This document shows positions 43,258-52,270 of a stretch of 54,323 nucleotides of DNA, piece after piece (the stretch's first letter is position 1; each line of letters starts with the position of its first letter). This stretch comes from an uncultured Acinetobacter sp. Its GTDB lineage: Bacteria > Pseudomonadota > Gammaproteobacteria > Pseudomonadales > Moraxellaceae. The stretch covers positions 1-54,323 of the forward strand of contig NZ_CANLSL010000019.1 in the NCBI RefSeq assembly GCF_947493735.1, written 5' to 3'. The position numbers were made by a program, and so were the translations under genes. The notes under the pieces were generated by a model. It ran no database searches and was not told where the DNA came from. It saw only the letters and a program-made list of their open reading frames with translations.

Positions 43258-46083
43258 CTATTGACACGCTTCACAGTCAGGATTGTCAATGCTACAAGCT
43301 TGTGGTACAGGTGCAGCAGTGGTGAAGCCGTCGTCTTGTTGCGCAACCTCTTGAGCAACTACTGGCTCAGGCTCAACTGCTGCTGCCATCGTTGCAGGTT
43401 TTACTGCATTCAATGCACCTGTGTTAATGGTTGATTTCTCTGCAGAAGTCGCACCCAAAGCACGGAGGTAATAAGTGGTTTTCAAGCCACGTAACCAAGC
43501 CATTTTATAAGTGATGTCGAGTTTCTTACCGTTCGCACCAGAGATATACAAGTTCAATGATTGCGCTTGGTCGATCCATTTTTGACGACGGCTTGCCGCA
43601 TCAACGATCCAACGAGGCTCAACTTCAAATGCAGTCGCAAATACGTCTTTCAAGTCTTGTGGAATACGTGCGATCTTCTGTACCGAACCTTCATAGTGTT
43701 TCAAGTCGTTGACCATCACCACATCCCAAAGACCACGATCTTTCAATGCACGAACCAGATACGGGTTGATCACGGTGAATTCACCTGACAAGTTTGATTT
43801 CACATACAAGTTTTGGAAAGTCGGCTCGATAGATTGTGATACACCACAAATATTTGAAATGGTTGCCGTCGGTGCAATCGCCATCACATTCGAGTTGCGC
43901 ATACCGTCTTTTTGTACTTTGGCACGCAAGCTATCCCAGTCTAAAGTCATTGAACGATCGACTTCAAACATGCCTTCAGGACGAGTCACTGCGACTTTGT
44001 TCAATGAGTCGATTGGCAAGATGCCTTGATCCCATAGCGAGCCTTTGAATGTAGTGTACGCACCACGTTCAACCGCAAGGTTACTCGATGTTTGAATTGC
44101 AAAGTAGCTAATCGCCTCCATCGAACGATCGGCAAATTCCACCGCTTCATCAGAACCATAAGCAAGATTCAATTCATACAACGCATCTTGGAAGCCCATG
44201 ATGCCCATACCGACAGGGCGGTGCTTGAGGTTTGAATTACGTGCTTGCTCAACAGCATAGTAGTTAATGTCTACCACGTTATCGAGCATACGCACCGCAG
44301 TTTTTACTGTGCTTTCAAGTTTTGCATGGTCAAGTTGACCGTCAGTGATATGACGTACGAGGTTGATCGAACCTAAGTTACATACAGCGATTTCGTCTTG
44401 ATCTGTGTTGAGGGTAATCTCAGTGCACAGATTCGATGAATGCACAACGCCAACGTGTTGTTGCGGAGAGCGCAAGTTACAGACATCTTTGAACGTGATC
44501 CACGGATGCCCCGTTTCAAATAACATCGAAAGCATCTTGCGCCATAGGTCTTGTGCTTTGACTTTCTTGTGCAAGATTTCTTTTTTCGCGGCTAAACCTT
44601 CGTAGTGTGCATAACGCTCTGCAAATGCTGTCCCTGTCAAATCGTGTAGATCAGGTGCATCTGATGGGCTAAACAAGGTCCATTCCGCATTTTCCAAAAC
44701 ACGTTGCATAAATAGGTCAGGTACCCAGTTTGCTGTGTTCATATCATGGGTACGACGACGGTCATCACCTGTGTTTTTACGCAGTTCAAGGAACTCTTCA
44801 ACGTCTAAGTGCCACGTTTCAAGATAAGCGCAGACCGCACCTTTACGCTTACCGCCTTGGTTGACTGCAACGGCTGTATCATTCACGACTTTGAGGAATG
44901 GTACGACACCTTGCGACTTACCATTGGTGCCTTTGATATAGGAGTTCAAAGCACGAACAGGTGTCCAGTCATTACCTAGACCGCCTGCCCATTTTGATAG
45001 CATCGCATTGTCACGGATTGCGCCGTAGATACCGAATAAGTTGTCAGGTACAGTGGTCAAATAACAGCTTGAAAGCTGTGGACGAAGTGTCCCTGCATTA
45101 AACAAGGTCGGCGTAGAAGCCATATAATCAAAGCTTGATAATAAGTCGTAGAACTCGATGGCACGCGCTTCACGATCATCTTCTTGGATCGCCAGACCCA
45201 TCGCTACACGCATAAAGAAGAGTTGTGGCAATTCAAAACGCACACCATCTTTATGAATGAAATAACGATCAAATAAAGTCTGTAGACCTAAATAAGTAAA
45301 CTGATTGCTACGTTCAGGTTTGATCGCCACAGCAAGCTTTTTCAAATCAAAGTTGAGTAGTTCAGGATCAAGTAGCTCTAAGCTCACGCCTTTGTTCAAG
45401 TACGCTTCAAGCGCATCATTTTCATTGGTGTCTGTATCAAGTCCTAAGAAGGTAAGACCGACTTTAACCAATTCATCACGTAGCAGGCGAGCCGTGACAT
45501 AAGTATAGTTTGGCTCATGCTCGATACGAGTACGTGTTGCCATCATCATGGTGGTGGCAATTTCTGATTCTTTGACACCGTTATAAAGGTTCTTCACCGT
45601 TTCGTCGATGATCGCTTGTGTGTCGATGCCTTCAAGATCTTGGCTTGCACGTTCTGCGCTATTGGCAAGTGCTGATAAATCAAGTGGCTTTAACATGCCG
45701 TCAGCATCGGTCACTTGTAGTGTAGGGTGGTGACTTGCACCTTGACCTTGACGTTCAGAATGACGCTTATCACGATAGATTACGTAAGCACGAGCGACCT
45801 TTTGTTCGCCTGTACGCATCAAGGCAAGCTCAACTTGATCTTGGATTTCTTCGATATGGATCGTACCGCCAGATGGCAAGCGACGCTTAAACGTATTCAT
45901 CACCATTTGCGTGAGCTCAGAGATACGGTCGTGGATACGACTCGAATCGTGACTGTGTTCGCCCTCTACTGCGAGAAAGGCTTTGCCAATCGCAACAGAA
46001 ATTTTTTCGGCATTAAAGTCGGCAACATCACCTGTGCGTTTGATAACACGTAATTCGCCTGGGGTTGTGTCGAGTACGCTCAT
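43258..46083 (-). CDS. nrdA: Ribonucleoside-diphosphate reductase class Ia, alpha subunit
   Basis: NrdA is the catalytic subunit that reduces ribonucleotides. The N-terminal ATP-cone (VIKRTGDVADFNAEKISVAIGKAF) begins at residue 13. The barrel carries LSSCYLTTVPD (active-site Cys), NLCTEITLNTDQDEIAVCNLGSINL (radical Cys and partners) and PTATISNICGVSQSIEP. The C-terminus ends CSIDNPDCEACQ, the redox-active Cys pair that takes electrons from thioredoxin or glutaredoxin. The 941 residues are longer than E. coli NrdA. An exact DnaA box lies about 300 bases upstream. Confidence 0.98.
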   Translation of the reverse strand: MSVLDTTPGELRVIKRTGDVADFNAEKISVAIGKAFLAVEGEHSHDSSRIHDRISELTQMVMNTFKRRLPSGGTIHIEEIQDQVELALMRTGEQKVARAYVIYRDKRHSERQGQGASHHPTLQVTDADGMLKPLDLSALANSAERASQDLEGIDTQAIIDETVKNLYNGVKESEIATTMMMATRTRIEHEPNYTYVTARLLRDELVKVGLTFLGLDTDTNENDALEAYLNKGVSLELLDPELLNFDLKKLAVAIKPERSNQFTYLGLQTLFDRYFIHKDGVRFELPQLFFMRVAMGLAIQEDDREARAIEFYDLLSSFDYMASTPTLFNAGTLRPQLSSCYLTTVPDNLFGIYGAIRDNAMLSKWAGGLGNDWTPVRALNSYIKGTNGKSQGVVPFLKVVNDTAVAVNQGGKRKGAVCAYLETWHLDVEEFLELRKNTGDDRRRTHDMNTANWVPDLFMQRVLENAEWTLFSPSDAPDLHDLTGTAFAERYAHYEGLAAKKEILHKKVKAQDLWRKMLSMLFETGHPWITFKDVCNLRSPQQHVGVVHSSNLCTEITLNTDQDEIAVCNLGSINLVRHITDGQLDHAKLESTVKTAVRMLDNVVDINYYAVEQARNSNLKHRPVGMGIMGFQDALYELNLAYGSDEAVEFADRSMEAISYFAIQTSSNLAVERGAYTTFKGSLWDQGILPIDSLNKVAVTRPEGMFEVDRSMTLDWDSLRAKVQKDGMRNSNVMAIAPTATISNICGVSQSIEPTFQNLYVKSNLSGEFTVINPYLVRALKDRGLWDVVMVNDLKHYEGSVQKIARIPQDLKDVFATAFEVEPRWIVDAASRRQKWIDQAQSLNLYISGANGKKLDITYKMAWLRGLKTTYYLRALGATSAEKSTINTGALNAVKPATMAAAVEPEPVVAQEVAQQDDGFTTAAPVPQACSIDNPDCEACQ

Positions 46084-46379
46084 GACGGCACTGCTCCATG
46101 TATTTAGTCGATGGCTTCCATTTTTAAAAGTGCTTTATATCAAAGACCGTTTTCTAAAATGAAACCACTATAAGTTGTGTTGAATTAATCTATGGAACAC
46201 AAGATACGGTAATTTCTCTTGTGATTCAATCTTGACTTTTCGCATCAGATCTTTTTTTTGATGCAATTGATTTAGTTTCCTACAGTTAGCAATAAAAATT
46301 ATTTTTCCGCTAAAAAGTGTGCATATTTTTGTGCAGAAATAGACTAACAAGAAAGCTTGATTTCTCGTATAGATAAATC

Positions 46380-46388
46380 TGTGGATAA
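46380..46388 (-). promoter_or_regulatory. DnaA box upstream of nrdA
   Basis: TGTGGATAA on the plus strand is the exact complement of TTATCCACA, the consensus DnaA box. It lies about 300 bases upstream of nrdA and 270 bases upstream of bfmR in their shared 572-base gap. In E. coli, DnaA regulates nrdAB. The same is inferred here from one box only. Confidence 0.6.
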
Positions 46389-46441
46389 GTTGTTGATATA
46401 AATTTTTACAATTCGAGCGTCAAAAAATCATTAGGTTGAAA

Positions 46442-46564
46442 TGTAAGCGTAGTGTAAATTTCTTTAGCTATTTTTACCTAAGCTTACAATGTAACCATGA
46501 TAAGCAATACAATTTTATAGAGAGTGTAATTTTTGGTGAAAGGGGGCTTGTTTACATTGTAAAC
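46442..46564 (+). promoter_or_regulatory. Array of TGTAA/TTACA half-sites before bfmR
   Basis: TGTAA occurs at 46442, 46453 (one helical turn apart), 46490, 46525 and 46558. TTACA occurs at 46484 and 46552. The pair TTACA-A-TGTAA (46484-46494) and the perfect palindrome GTTTACATTGTAAAC (46550-46564) stand out. Tandem half-sites at helical spacing are typical of OmpR/PhoB-family regulators, and BfmR is known to control its own promoter. The rest of the nrdA-bfmR gap holds no gene. Confidence 0.55.
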
Positions 46565-46655
46565 GCGTGTATATTGAGTGCATCAGAAGATGCGTTGTTA
46601 TTCTAATTTTTTATTTAATTTGAATAAGATGCGTCATTAATTTAGAGGAATGGAA

Positions 46656-47372
46656 ATGTCGCAAGAAGAAAAATTGCCGAAAATTTTAATTGTAGAAGAT
46701 GATGAACGTCTTGCGAATTTGACGCAAGAATACCTGATTCGCAATGGTTTGGAAGTAGGGGTGGAAACAGATGGTAATCGTGCGATTCGCCGTATTATCA
46801 GCGAGCAACCAGATTTGGTGGTACTCGATGTGATGTTGCCGGGTGCGGATGGTTTGACCGTTTGTCGTGAAGTGCGTTCACAGTATCATCATCCAATTTT
46901 GATGCTTACAGCACGTACCGAAGATATGGATCAGGTGCTTGGTCTAGAGATGGGTGCGGATGACTATGTGCCAAAACCTGTTCAGCCACGTGTCCTACTT
47001 GCACGTATTCGTGCCTTACTTCGTCGTACGGACAACTCTGTAGAAGAAGAAGTATCACAACGTGTCGAGTTTGATGATTTGATTATTGATAATGGCGGTC
47101 GCTCAGTCACGCTTAGCGGTGAGTTGGTTGACTTTACGAGTGCAGAGTATGATTTGCTTTGGTTACTTGCATCGAATGCAGGTCGCATCTTATCTCGTGA
47201 AGATATTTTTGAGCGTCTACGTGGTATCGAATATGACGGTCAAGATCGCTCAATCGATGTGCGTATCTCACGCATCCGTCCCAAAATCGGTGATGATCCT
47301 GAAAATCCAAAACGTATTAAGACCGTACGTAGTAAAGGTTATCTATTCGTCAAAGAGTCAAATAGTGCCTAA
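46656..47372 (+). CDS. bfmR: Response regulator BfmR
   Basis: BfmR is the OmpR/PhoB-type master regulator of biofilm, envelope and capsule genes in Acinetobacter. The receiver domain has the acidic pocket VEDDE (13-17), the phosphate acceptor D58 (VVLDVMLPG) and the conserved KP. The C-terminal winged helix has FTSAEYDLLWLLASNAGRILSREDI and RSIDVRISRIRPKIGDD. I use ATG 46656 (MSQEEKLPKIL, 238 residues): GAGG lies 7 bases before it, and it matches the known BfmR start. The kinase gene follows 48 bases later. Confidence 0.97.
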   Translation: MSQEEKLPKILIVEDDERLANLTQEYLIRNGLEVGVETDGNRAIRRIISEQPDLVVLDVMLPGADGLTVCREVRSQYHHPILMLTARTEDMDQVLGLEMGADDYVPKPVQPRVLLARIRALLRRTDNSVEEEVSQRVEFDDLIIDNGGRSVTLSGELVDFTSAEYDLLWLLASNAGRILSREDIFERLRGIEYDGQDRSIDVRISRIRPKIGDDPENPKRIKTVRSKGYLFVKESNSA

Positions 47373-47420
47373 GTGCATTATTTGACGATAGTTATTATTT
47401 TATAAGTTCAAGAGGCATCC

Positions 47421-49088
47421 GTGTCATCATTTAAACATAGTGTTTTCCTTCGTATCTATGCTGGACTGGTATGTTTGGTGGCATTGGTTGCAATCTTGGC
47501 GTACATCATTGTTCAAGTTATCAATTATCAACGTGCACAAGATTACCGTGAGCAAATGGCAGACGGTGTAGCACATGTGATCTCTGAAGTGGTGGCAAGA
47601 CAGCCGACACCACAAAGTCAAGAAGATTGGCTCGCTGATGTATCTAGAGTGCTCGAACTGCAACTCGATTTTGTACCACGTGACCAGCTCGATTTATCCC
47701 GCACAGAACGTCGTCGCCTCAGCGATGGGCGTGCTATTGTGCGTTATGATGCCAGTAAAATTATTGGTGATATTTATACCCAAGTTGAGGGTCAGCCAAA
47801 TGTCTATTTGCATATGAAGGTGGATAAACTTTCAGAAGTGCAAATTAAAATGATCGCAATTTTGGTGTTAGAGGATCTGAGTTATTATCCAGGAGCGGAA
47901 CAGCAGCGTTTAGAAGAGCTACAACCTTATTTTGCATATCCGATCGCATTCAAAAAGTTATCTGATATGAATCTAGATATGGATCAAATCAGTCGCTTGC
48001 GTACAGATAAGACGCAGACCTTGATGCTGTATCGTGATAGTGCGACGATGCAAGGCACGACAATCTCTGTTATTTCTGCCTACACCAATGTACCTAATCA
48101 GGTTTTGGTCTTAGGACCTGTACCAATTTTTAACTGGTTACCTTTTACTGTCTTTGCGGGAGTTGTTTTATTTAGCTTATTCTTGTTAATTATGGGTGTG
48201 TATTTCCTCATTCTGCCACTCGAGCGAAAAATTGGCAAAGTTCGTCAGGCCTTAAACCGTGTGCGCAAAGGCGATCTTGATACTCGAGTTACTGTTGAGG
48301 GTAACGATGAGATGGCGAATCTTGGCTTAAGCTTCAATATGATGACTGAGCACATCCAACGTCTGATCGAAGCACAGCAAGAATTGACTCGTGCAGTATC
48401 ACATGAACTCAGAACACCAGTTGCCCGAGTCCGCTTTGGTATGGAGATGCTGACAGATACTGATGACTATGATGCACGTATCTCACAGATGGAAATGATC
48501 GACAAAGACATCGAAGAGTTGAATAAGCTCATTGATGAGATCATGACTTATGCCAAACTTGAGCAAGGGACACCGTCATTGCACTTTGAAAAAGTAGTTT
48601 TGAAAAATCTACTTCAACAAGTGATAGATGAAACGGCTGTCATTAAGATAGATAAAAATATCACCAGTCTACTACCTGCTCAGGAAGTAGAGGTGGAAGC
48701 GGAGTATCGCTATCTGCATCGTGTTGTACAAAACTTTGTGGGTAATGCACTTCGCTATAGCAACTCGATGGTACGTGTGAGTGGTGGCGTACAAGATGGC
48801 TATGCTTTTGTCTGCGTTGAAGATGATGGGCAGGGCATTGATGAAAAAGATCGTGAAAAAGTCTTTGAAGCTTTTGCTCGTCTAGATGATAGTCGGACGC
48901 GTGCATCTGGTGGTTATGGGTTGGGCTTGTCGATCGTGAGCCGCATTGCTTATTGGTTTGGTGGGAAGGTTCAGGTTGATCAAAGTCCAGTGCTAGGTGG
49001 TGCTCGATTTACCATGACATGGCCAGTAAAGCAAAGTGTAACTAAAAAGCCTTTGCATAAATCAACTAAAAAAGTTGATGTGTCTTAG
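47421..49088 (+). CDS. bfmS: Sensor histidine kinase BfmS
   Basis: BfmS is the membrane kinase and phosphatase partner of BfmR. Two transmembrane helices (about 10-34 and 240-264) flank a periplasmic sensor of about 200 residues. HAMP follows (about 265-318), then HisKA with H328 (RAVSHELRTPVARVRFG) and HATPase_c with NFVGNALRYS, EDDGQGI and GGYGLGLSIV. The start is GTG with AGAGG 6 bases upstream. The last 20 residues are basic and rich in Lys, without a known role. Confidence 0.96.
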   Translation: MSSFKHSVFLRIYAGLVCLVALVAILAYIIVQVINYQRAQDYREQMADGVAHVISEVVARQPTPQSQEDWLADVSRVLELQLDFVPRDQLDLSRTERRRLSDGRAIVRYDASKIIGDIYTQVEGQPNVYLHMKVDKLSEVQIKMIAILVLEDLSYYPGAEQQRLEELQPYFAYPIAFKKLSDMNLDMDQISRLRTDKTQTLMLYRDSATMQGTTISVISAYTNVPNQVLVLGPVPIFNWLPFTVFAGVVLFSLFLLIMGVYFLILPLERKIGKVRQALNRVRKGDLDTRVTVEGNDEMANLGLSFNMMTEHIQRLIEAQQELTRAVSHELRTPVARVRFGMEMLTDTDDYDARISQMEMIDKDIEELNKLIDEIMTYAKLEQGTPSLHFEKVVLKNLLQQVIDETAVIKIDKNITSLLPAQEVEVEAEYRYLHRVVQNFVGNALRYSNSMVRVSGGVQDGYAFVCVEDDGQGIDEKDREKVFEAFARLDDSRTRASGGYGLGLSIVSRIAYWFGGKVQVDQSPVLGGARFTMTWPVKQSVTKKPLHKSTKKVDVS

Positions 49089-49172
49089 CTGTTCGCCATT
49101 GATCTTCAAGTGTTTTTCAACACGCTAAAAAGTTTGAAGTGCTTCTTATACCACGGTCATTAAATTCTGAAA

Positions 49173-49595
49173 TTAATGCACAAACATATCTAAAGATTGA
49201 CGGATTTCACGCACTGCATCATGGACATCTGTTGAAAGCAAGATTGGGTCAAAAATACTGGCATAATGTTCAAATTGTTCAGCTGTCACAACCAAACGGA
49301 TTGGGCAATCTTCTTCTTGTAGGCGCCAAGCCAAGAGCATAAACTCCTGATCAACCTCAGGAATAAATGACTGCAAATCAATAACTAAGGCGTTAATGCA
49401 ATCTGAAAAAGGCATCACCGAAAGCTCTTCAATACGTCGACGACAATATTCTATATCGCTCCAAGTCAGTTCACTGTCAGGTTTCGTCAATTCGATTACA
49501 CCAATAAGATGCTCATCACGGCTACGATGAAGCCAACAACGATGTGTGACATCGGTTGCAAGCGAAAGACTGATCGGCGTAAGGCGATAAGACAT
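49173..49595 (-). CDS. Conserved-looking hypothetical protein, 140 residues
   Basis: A soluble protein with no signal peptide or membrane segment. The pattern of strands and helices (INALVIDLQSFIPEVDQEFMLLAWRLQEEDCPIRLVVTA) is reminiscent of an alpha/beta STAS-like fold, but no defining motif is present, so no function is assigned. It is convergent with bfmS. The beginning MSYRLTPISLSLATD is a plausible start, although its ribosome binding site is weak. Confidence 0.7.
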   Translation of the reverse strand: MSYRLTPISLSLATDVTHRCWLHRSRDEHLIGVIELTKPDSELTWSDIEYCRRRIEELSVMPFSDCINALVIDLQSFIPEVDQEFMLLAWRLQEEDCPIRLVVTAEQFEHYASIFDPILLSTDVHDAVREIRQSLDMFVH

Positions 49596-49841
49596 AGAAA
49601 GTGTCTGTTTAAAATAAGACAGAACATTATAAACTGCTCATCTATTCACGCAAGTATATTGATAAATGATCATCAAAAGAATGATAAATGGCGTGATTAA
49701 AATAAAAATGTGTGGAGATTATGTAAATTTGAGGCATAAATTGAACATGAAATGCAGTCACATTGTTATTAAAATTATACATTTAACCTAAAATTAATAT
49801 GTTAGGGTAAATAATATACAAAAACGTTAAGGAATATATTT

Positions 49842-50084
49842 ATGCCATCACAACATCCTAGCTCTAATCCTGACAATATGAGTACATCTGAAAAGAAAAA
49901 ACGTACAAAATTTATTACCATCGCTATCGTTGGTTTTTTGATTTTGGTCATTGTCGGCATGTCTATAGGGTTCATTAGTGATCAAGATGAGCCACCTGCT
50001 GAGGAAGCAAAAGATCAAACAACTGTGCAAGAACAAGCCCCTGAGCCTGTCATTATTGACAGTAACAGTGGGGATAGTGAATAA
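49842..50084 (+). CDS. Small single-pass membrane protein, unknown
   Basis: An 80-residue protein with a basic segment (KKKRT, 18-22) followed by one transmembrane helix (about 24-45, ITIAIVGFLILVIVGMSIGFI). The tail is acidic and rich in Glu, Pro and Gln. The basic-inside rule puts the N-terminus in the cytoplasm and the tail in the periplasm. AAGGA lies about 8 bases before the ATG. It precedes the mechanosensitive-channel-like gene by 111 bases. No family is recognised. Confidence 0.75.
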   Translation: MPSQHPSSNPDNMSTSEKKKRTKFITIAIVGFLILVIVGMSIGFISDQDEPPAEEAKDQTTVQEQAPEPVIIDSNSGDSE

Positions 50085-50195
50085 GCTGTAATATTCATTC
50101 CACTTTATTTGCGATTTCATGTTGCTTGTCTACACGAGTTAAAATTACGCAAAAGCGTGATTTTTATCACAATAACTTAATTCGGGAGCCATTTT

Positions 50196-51767
50196 ATGAA
50201 TGACTACTTCGGCGCGGGCGGTGGTGACCGTCTAAACTTTCATTATTTATGGGATCAATTCCATCCAATTCTTGGAGCGATTGCTATTCTGATCGTGGGT
50301 TGGATTGTTGCATTGCTGGTCTCAGGCGGTGTAAAAAAATTATTGGGTTCTGCGGGTCTGAATGACAAGCTTAGCCGCTCTACACAGCAGTCAACTGATA
50401 TCGAGAAACTTTTTGCTCGAATTATATTTTGGTTCATTATGATCATTGCGATCGTTGCTGGACTCAATGTGCTGAATCTTCAGTCTGTGAGTGCACCTTT
50501 CTCCAATATGATTGGTCAAGTGCTTGCATTTATTCCGACATTGATTGCAGCAGCCGCTGTTGCTTTGATTGGTTGGTTATTGGCGACATTGGTACGTGCA
50601 GGTTTGACGCGTGTTTTAGCAAGTACCAATCTTGATGATAAATTGAGTAATGATGTTGGTGTTGCACCAGTCAGTAAGAATATTGCGGATATTGCTTATT
50701 GGTTAATCCTACTTCTGTTTTTACCGATGGTGTTGTCGATTTTGGGACTGACAGGTTTGCTTGCACCAGTGCAGGTAATGGTGACTGAAGCGATTTCATT
50801 TATTCCTAATATTTTCATTGCGGGTATCATTGTTTTTGCGGGTTATATCTTGGCAAAGATCATCCGTGGGATTACCGAAGGTTTGTTAAGCAGTATTGGC
50901 TTGCAAGCTCAAGCAGAAAAGTTGGGTGTATTTAAATCTTCAAATCTACCAAAATTACTCGGTTCATTTGTATTCACTATCGTGATGATTACAGCATTAA
51001 TCATTGCATTTGATGCACTTGGCGTAGAAGCGATATCTCAACCTGCGACTGCGATGCTCAATCAAATCATGGCGGCGATTCCAAATATTCTTGGTGCTGC
51101 GATTATCTTGATCATTGCATACGTGGTATCACGTTTTGTTGGTCAGTTGGTTGCTGAGCTTCTAGCAGGTACGGGTGTAGATAACATCCCTGCAAAACTT
51201 GACGTGCAACGCTTTTTGGGTGAACAAAAAGTATCAAGCTTCGTAGGTTTCTTAATCGTATTCTTCACCATGTTGTTTGCAACTTCTGAGGCTGCAAATC
51301 GTCTTGAATTCACGCAAGTGAGTGAATTGATCAGCATGTTCATCCAATTCGGTGCGAGCATCTTGCTTGGTGCGGTGATTCTTGTCATTGGTTTTTGGCT
51401 TGCAAATACTGTGGCGAATGTTATTCAACGTGGTGAGTACAATAGCTCTCGTTGGTTGGGTAACTTGGTGCGCATCTTAGTGATGGGTCTAGTTATCGCA
51501 ATGGGTCTTCGTGCGATGGGTATCGCTGATTCGATCGTGAATCTTGCATTTGGCTTGACACTTGGTGGTGTTGCAGTTGCCTTTGCATTGGCATTTGGTC
51601 TTGGTGGTCGTGCACCTGCGGAACGTTTATTGACTAAGCTACTGGATACAGCTGAATCAGAAGCAAACAAACCAAATCCGCTTGCTCAATCTACAGATTC
51701 GGAAGCAAAAGTAGATTTGCCATCGAATGTTGCTGACATTGATTTGCATCCTGATACGGATAAATAA
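50196..51767 (+). CDS. Mechanosensitive-channel-like protein with repeated TM helices
   Basis: This 523-residue inner-membrane protein has about ten or more hydrophobic segments. It has repeated units in which a pair of helices is followed by a soluble stretch (GAIAILIVGWIVALLVSGGVKKLL; LIAAAAVALIGWLLATLVRAGLTRVL; NIFIAGIIVFAGYILAKIIRGI; NILGAAIILIIAYVVSRFVGQLV). This matches the conserved TM-helix family related to MscS and CmpX. The last unit ends GVAVAFALAFGLGGRAPAERLL, like the MscS TM3 pore region. There is no large cytoplasmic MscS beta-domain, so channel activity is inferred. Confidence 0.85.
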   Translation: MNDYFGAGGGDRLNFHYLWDQFHPILGAIAILIVGWIVALLVSGGVKKLLGSAGLNDKLSRSTQQSTDIEKLFARIIFWFIMIIAIVAGLNVLNLQSVSAPFSNMIGQVLAFIPTLIAAAAVALIGWLLATLVRAGLTRVLASTNLDDKLSNDVGVAPVSKNIADIAYWLILLLFLPMVLSILGLTGLLAPVQVMVTEAISFIPNIFIAGIIVFAGYILAKIIRGITEGLLSSIGLQAQAEKLGVFKSSNLPKLLGSFVFTIVMITALIIAFDALGVEAISQPATAMLNQIMAAIPNILGAAIILIIAYVVSRFVGQLVAELLAGTGVDNIPAKLDVQRFLGEQKVSSFVGFLIVFFTMLFATSEAANRLEFTQVSELISMFIQFGASILLGAVILVIGFWLANTVANVIQRGEYNSSRWLGNLVRILVMGLVIAMGLRAMGIADSIVNLAFGLTLGGVAVAFALAFGLGGRAPAERLLTKLLDTAESEANKPNPLAQSTDSEAKVDLPSNVADIDLHPDTDK

Positions 51768-51823
51768 TGATTTATTAATGTCATAATTTCTTCATAATTT
51801 AAACTTTTGTTTAGATTGTATTA

Positions 51824-51849
51824 AAAGAAGCCACTTAGGTGGCTTTTTT
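51824..51849 (+). terminator. Terminator after the channel-like gene
   Basis: AAGCCAC and GTGGCTT pair around TTAG and are followed by TTTT on the plus strand. It lies about 57 bases after the stop codon. Confidence 0.88.
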
Positions 51850-51951
51850 GTTATCTTCATCACACAAAAGGTAAATTGTTAGACAAGATAAGAAAAAGCT
51901 TTGCATAAAATGATTAGTATAAAATCTGTTCAACTAAAGGAGGTTGATGAC

Positions 51952-52128
51952 ATGTTGAAAAATATGAAGCAATCAACAAACTTGAAGTTTATCCCAGCAT
52001 TTATGATGGGTACTGCAATCTATGTCGTTGGTACGGCGATCAATCTTGTTCGTGACAAGAAAGAATCAGACGAAAGCCAAGACATTGCAATTTCAAAGCG
52101 AAAGCCAAATCTAGTACGTCATAGCTAA
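51952..52128 (+). CDS. Small membrane protein, 58 residues, unknown
   Basis: The ATG at 51952 has AAGGAGG 8 bases upstream, an almost perfect ribosome binding site, which is the main evidence that this short frame is translated. The product has one hydrophobic segment (about 13-31, FIPAFMMGTAIYVVGTAINLV), then a charged, Lys/Asp/Glu-rich tail. Upstream in-frame starts lack a binding site. I do not recognise a family. Confidence 0.7.
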   Translation: MLKNMKQSTNLKFIPAFMMGTAIYVVGTAINLVRDKKESDESQDIAISKRKPNLVRHS

Positions 52129-52270
52129 TCGTTATTGACCTTAGATTTCTTGAATTTTGAAATTGAAAACTCTCCCAAAGGATATTTTGAAGTTGTTGGT
52201 TTTTGGAAGCTATTTTTAATTTAAGCTCTTTTAAATTGAAATAGCACAACATCAAAATACAGCATGGATG

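Noticed and set aside
46168..46350. A 60-codon frame upstream of nrdA
   Set aside because: It lacks a good ribosome binding site and looks like a chance frame in AT-rich regulatory DNA.
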